The notes under the pieces are model-generated. The model was not told the origin of the DNA. It worked only from the letters and a program-made list of their open reading frames with translations, and made no database searches. Of a DNA stretch of 64,000 bases, positions 56,701 through 60,900 are shown in pieces. The translations under genes were made by a program, and so were the position numbers. This DNA is from Henricia sp. BOLD:AAB3569 (lineage: Eukaryota; Echinodermata; Asteroidea; Spinulosida; Echinasteridae). The stretch's first letter is position 1, and each line of letters opens with the position of its first letter. Location: positions 2,294,001-2,358,000 of the forward strand of contig JBBELK010000024.1 in assembly GCA_037783545.1 (NCBI GenBank), in the 5' to 3' direction.

Positions 56701-57934
56701 TTAACAAAATTCCGTAGGGAAAGAGTTAAACTATGCAACCTTCTGATGCAAAAAACTAGGGGTTGCTGGCTCAACCAGATTTACTCTATCCATTGATGGG
56801 ATGTAAAGCCGTAAGCCTAGATTGTTGTACGATATACTTAACAGATTCTAGTAAGATGATTCTTGATTCTTGATGATTAAAATGTCTTAAGCACAAAGCT
56901 TGGGGCACCATGGCCGAGGCATAGTGGACTTAATGCAAGACTGTGGTTAAATCGCCATGGTGCATGTGCCCTTTGGGCAAGGTACTTTGCCACAAATTGC
57001 CTCATCTCTTCCCCAGGAGCAAATGGGCAATGTGTTTGATTAGTCCCTGAGAGCGTAAGCTGCATGGGACTGCATACTTACTAAGGAGTTGAGAGGGATT
57101 AAAGCACAATATTACAGAGCCCAATGACAAGGGGTAATCATGTGGGAGCACCTTGATTATCCGGGATGGTATATGCACAACATAAATGTCTCTAATTATT
57201 AATGTCGTTTACTATTTTGAGCAGAATAAATGAAATAATTTGTCTGAGAAGAAATTTACCTGTTCTGAAATCGCCGGTGCTGGGAGTACTCATGACACCA
57301 CCAGACAACGATACCACCTCAAAACTGTACTGTGTGTTTGGAAGAAGGAACTTGACTTCGTAGGCGAGCGTGTTCTTGGGAAGATCACGCTCAATTATCG
57401 CGCCGTTCTGTTCATAAGACACTCGGAAACCATCGTAGAAGCCGGTTGGCGCCCTCCATTGGAGACGGATGCTGGTGGGTTTTGGCTGATTGAACAAGGT
57501 TCCTGGTGGACTTGGCCCTGGAGATAGAGGAAATTCAAATTGTCATCGAAAACAAGGATCTCAATGCATTCTTCTACGTGATCCATTTTTCAAATGAAAA
57601 GACGCGTGACCTAATACAATACAATGGCTCAGCATTTTAAACGAGACTGCCAGGGCCAATTTGAAGTTTGTCGATAGATGGTCAAAATAAAAATTACAAT
57701 AACAAAAATGCTGTGAACTCGGACTCCAAAAAATCAAGGTAGAGGGCAATTCCGCAAATAGGGATGTTATGGCCGAGCGGTCTAGTGCGTCGAACTTAAG
57801 TTCCTGTGCTAGTACTAGAATGTAGGTTCGATTCCGGGCCGCGACGGGTTGTGGCACCTGTGCCCTTGAGCAAGGCACTCAACCACACTTGCTCCCATTC
57901 CTGTAATTGGCGGTCCCTCCGCTGTTGGATGTGG

Positions 57935-57969
<35 letters not shown>

Positions 57970-60900
57970 ATAGGTGGACATGAGGAAAAAACATCAATTT
58001 TTGTACCTGCATGACATATATCTGAAATTTTTTAAATGGCCCTCTGTTTTCTCCTACTAGGTGCTAGGGACTAACTGCCTTAAGCACTAACTGCCTTAAC
58101 TTTGTATATATAGGAAAATGTCAGAGGTTAAAATCCGTAACGTCAGTCACATGTAACGTCAGTCACGCATATTTTCATGTATACACATATACTGATGCAA
58201 TATTTCTGACTCCAAATGGTGTGTTTGTTAGGTCAAACTCTTCTATTTTGAGGGGTAAAATAACCATTTTGAATGTATCATTAGTTTGAGGAGAAATTGA
58301 AAATAAAGATGATTGATTTTTTGCATGTCCTTTTTATGTAACGTCAGTCACGCACATTTAATGAGCTCCCCTGCATACAATATTGCATTAGTAAACAAAG
58401 TGACAGTTATTTTAACAGCTATGGGGGCTTAGCTATTCAGTTAGATAGAAGTAGGGGATCAGCCCTAATTATACCTGGGCAATACAGAACAATATGTCTT
58501 AAAACTTGTAACGTCAGTCACTACGGAATTTACCTAGACAGCTTAGAAGTAATATAATAATTAATTTTATGGATTAAATTCTGCAGTTTATTCAAGAGAG
58601 CGGGTCCAATGCATATTCAACGCTTGAAGACTAAAATTCCTAAACATGAAGTTGGTCAATCTTTACATTTATCAACTTAGGGCCCATCTAAAATTGTCAA
58701 CATTTTCATGGTTCCACAAAGCATAGGAAGGGGGGAGATGGGTTGTGGGCTGCGTACGACTTAACATGCACTGTAAAATGTTCACATTTCATGGTAGTGA
58801 CAAAAAAATGTTGATGAATAGTATTTAGGGGGAAAAGATGGGTTCTTGGAAAATACTACTCTCTGTAGAATTGTGAAAATGTTGACAACTTGGAACGACC
58901 GCTTACTTGTTCTAAAGCTGCTCGTGGCCACTCTATCATCAGCACCGGTAATATCAACACGCAGGGTAACGTCATACATGGTACCAGGGATCAAGTTGGT
59001 AAACGGCAGCACTGGGTCCTCACCAACGAGTTTTGTATCACCCTGAACGAAGAATTTAGATACAACTCTTAATAGTTACAGCAACAAAAAACCATCTGGT
59101 AGTTCTACACTAAAGGGGGAAGTATACCCAATAAACAAAAGAAATTTTCCTGAAGGTAGAGTACATGATTGGTAAACTGTTACAACGGGCGTTATTTCAC
59201 TCGTGATTAAAAGCCCATGTACGTTGATGAAACTGCCGTGTAGAAATTTCAGCCACATAGAGGCAGTAATACTTCAGAAACAAATTGGGGTCACTGCAAA
59301 TAATGTAATCTACCTTTAAACAAGTCAAACCAAACATTGCTGTTTTACAAAAAAAGAAAAGAATAATGAGATATGACCCATTGCAGATCGGGTACAAAAC
59401 TGCACAAAGAATGGCAATTGTAGTGATTAGTACGGCTGCTGTCATTTTGTTAAAAAACTGTGTGAAAAATCACTCATTCGTGTATTGATTGCTTTCCGGT
59501 GACGTCACATCTTCCATCCACCATTTTGGTTGGCATTTTTCATGACGCACGTGGCTCGAGTGATAACCGGCAAAAAAGAGCGAGAAAAGCGAATTGGTTG
59601 CACTTACCTCCATTGCTCAACATTGCTTTATGTTGTTGCGCCATGGCCGTTGTATCGAGAAAGATAAAAACGTATTTCTTCAGGCAAAAAATCGCGTAGA
59701 AGCACTTTTGTGTTTGCATGCTCAATAATTTGATAGTATCGCAACGCGCGTGTGTGGCATCCTTGAGTATTTTTACGCGTGTTCATGTGCGTCTATTGGC
59801 GCGCGCGTGTACGCGCGTGACTGTTGCCCACCACACATTCCCGGATGTTCTAAGTCATCGAAAGCAATCAATTGCCTTTGGAATAAGCGAAGGAGTTTCA
59901 TATATTTGCTAAGTCTTGTGCTCATTGCAACAGTGGGCATATCTTTTTGCAAGAAATTGCAACAAATCACACAATTTGCAAATAGCGCAAATGGTGGCCA
60001 GTTTACTTCAGTTCAATTATGATAAGATGAAATATGTACCCTTAGGTGATTTGGATCGCCTGTTTCCAGAATGATGGAGTAACTGACAGCATTGGGATTG
60101 ATTGTTGGACCCCACAAGACCTCAACGGACGTCTCGTCAATGTTGCGGAATGATAATTGCTCTGCGTTCAGAAAATCTAGTTAAAAAGAAAGAAAGGATA
60201 CAACCACAAGATCACATAGTGTAAGAACCCAAGAGAATACAGAATATTATTACAACAGAATATTATTTTTTAAAATGCATGACATTTAGATATGGTATCA
60301 AAATCTCAACACCCATGGGAAAAATGTAAAAAATGTTCTCATTAAAGCCTGCAGTATTTTTTACAGTCATGCAATCTAACCTTTTAGCGGACAATGTCAC
60401 AGTTCCCAAATAGGAAATGCAAAGCAATAGAAAAACTTGACACTTTTGTGCTGTTAAGAACATGAGGTATTCAGGCGCAGATCTGGGGAGAAAGGGGGGG
60501 GGGGGGAGGTGTCAAACGCCCGCCCGCCCGTCCCACTGCTCTGACTCAATTTTTGTTTGTTTGTTGGTTTTTTTTTGTGTGTGCCTGCCCACCAGTCCAC
60601 AACAAGCCGATATATATATAGTTCTTGGTTGGTTTATTTTTTTTGGGGGGCGGGGGGGAGGGGGGTGGGGGTGGGTTGTGGGTTGTGGGGGAGGGGAGCT
60701 GTTAGAAGCTAACATGCACAAAAGAATAAACATGCACAAGGATGAACATGCACAAAAGAATGCCTTTGTTGGAGTTCATTTGAATAGCTTGTGACTTGAA
60801 TTAAGACCTAGGGACTACAACCCTGATACATGTCAAGAATACCTTCACTGCTGAAGGTATAGGAAAATACCCAATACCGGCGTACGTATTGCGTTATTGA

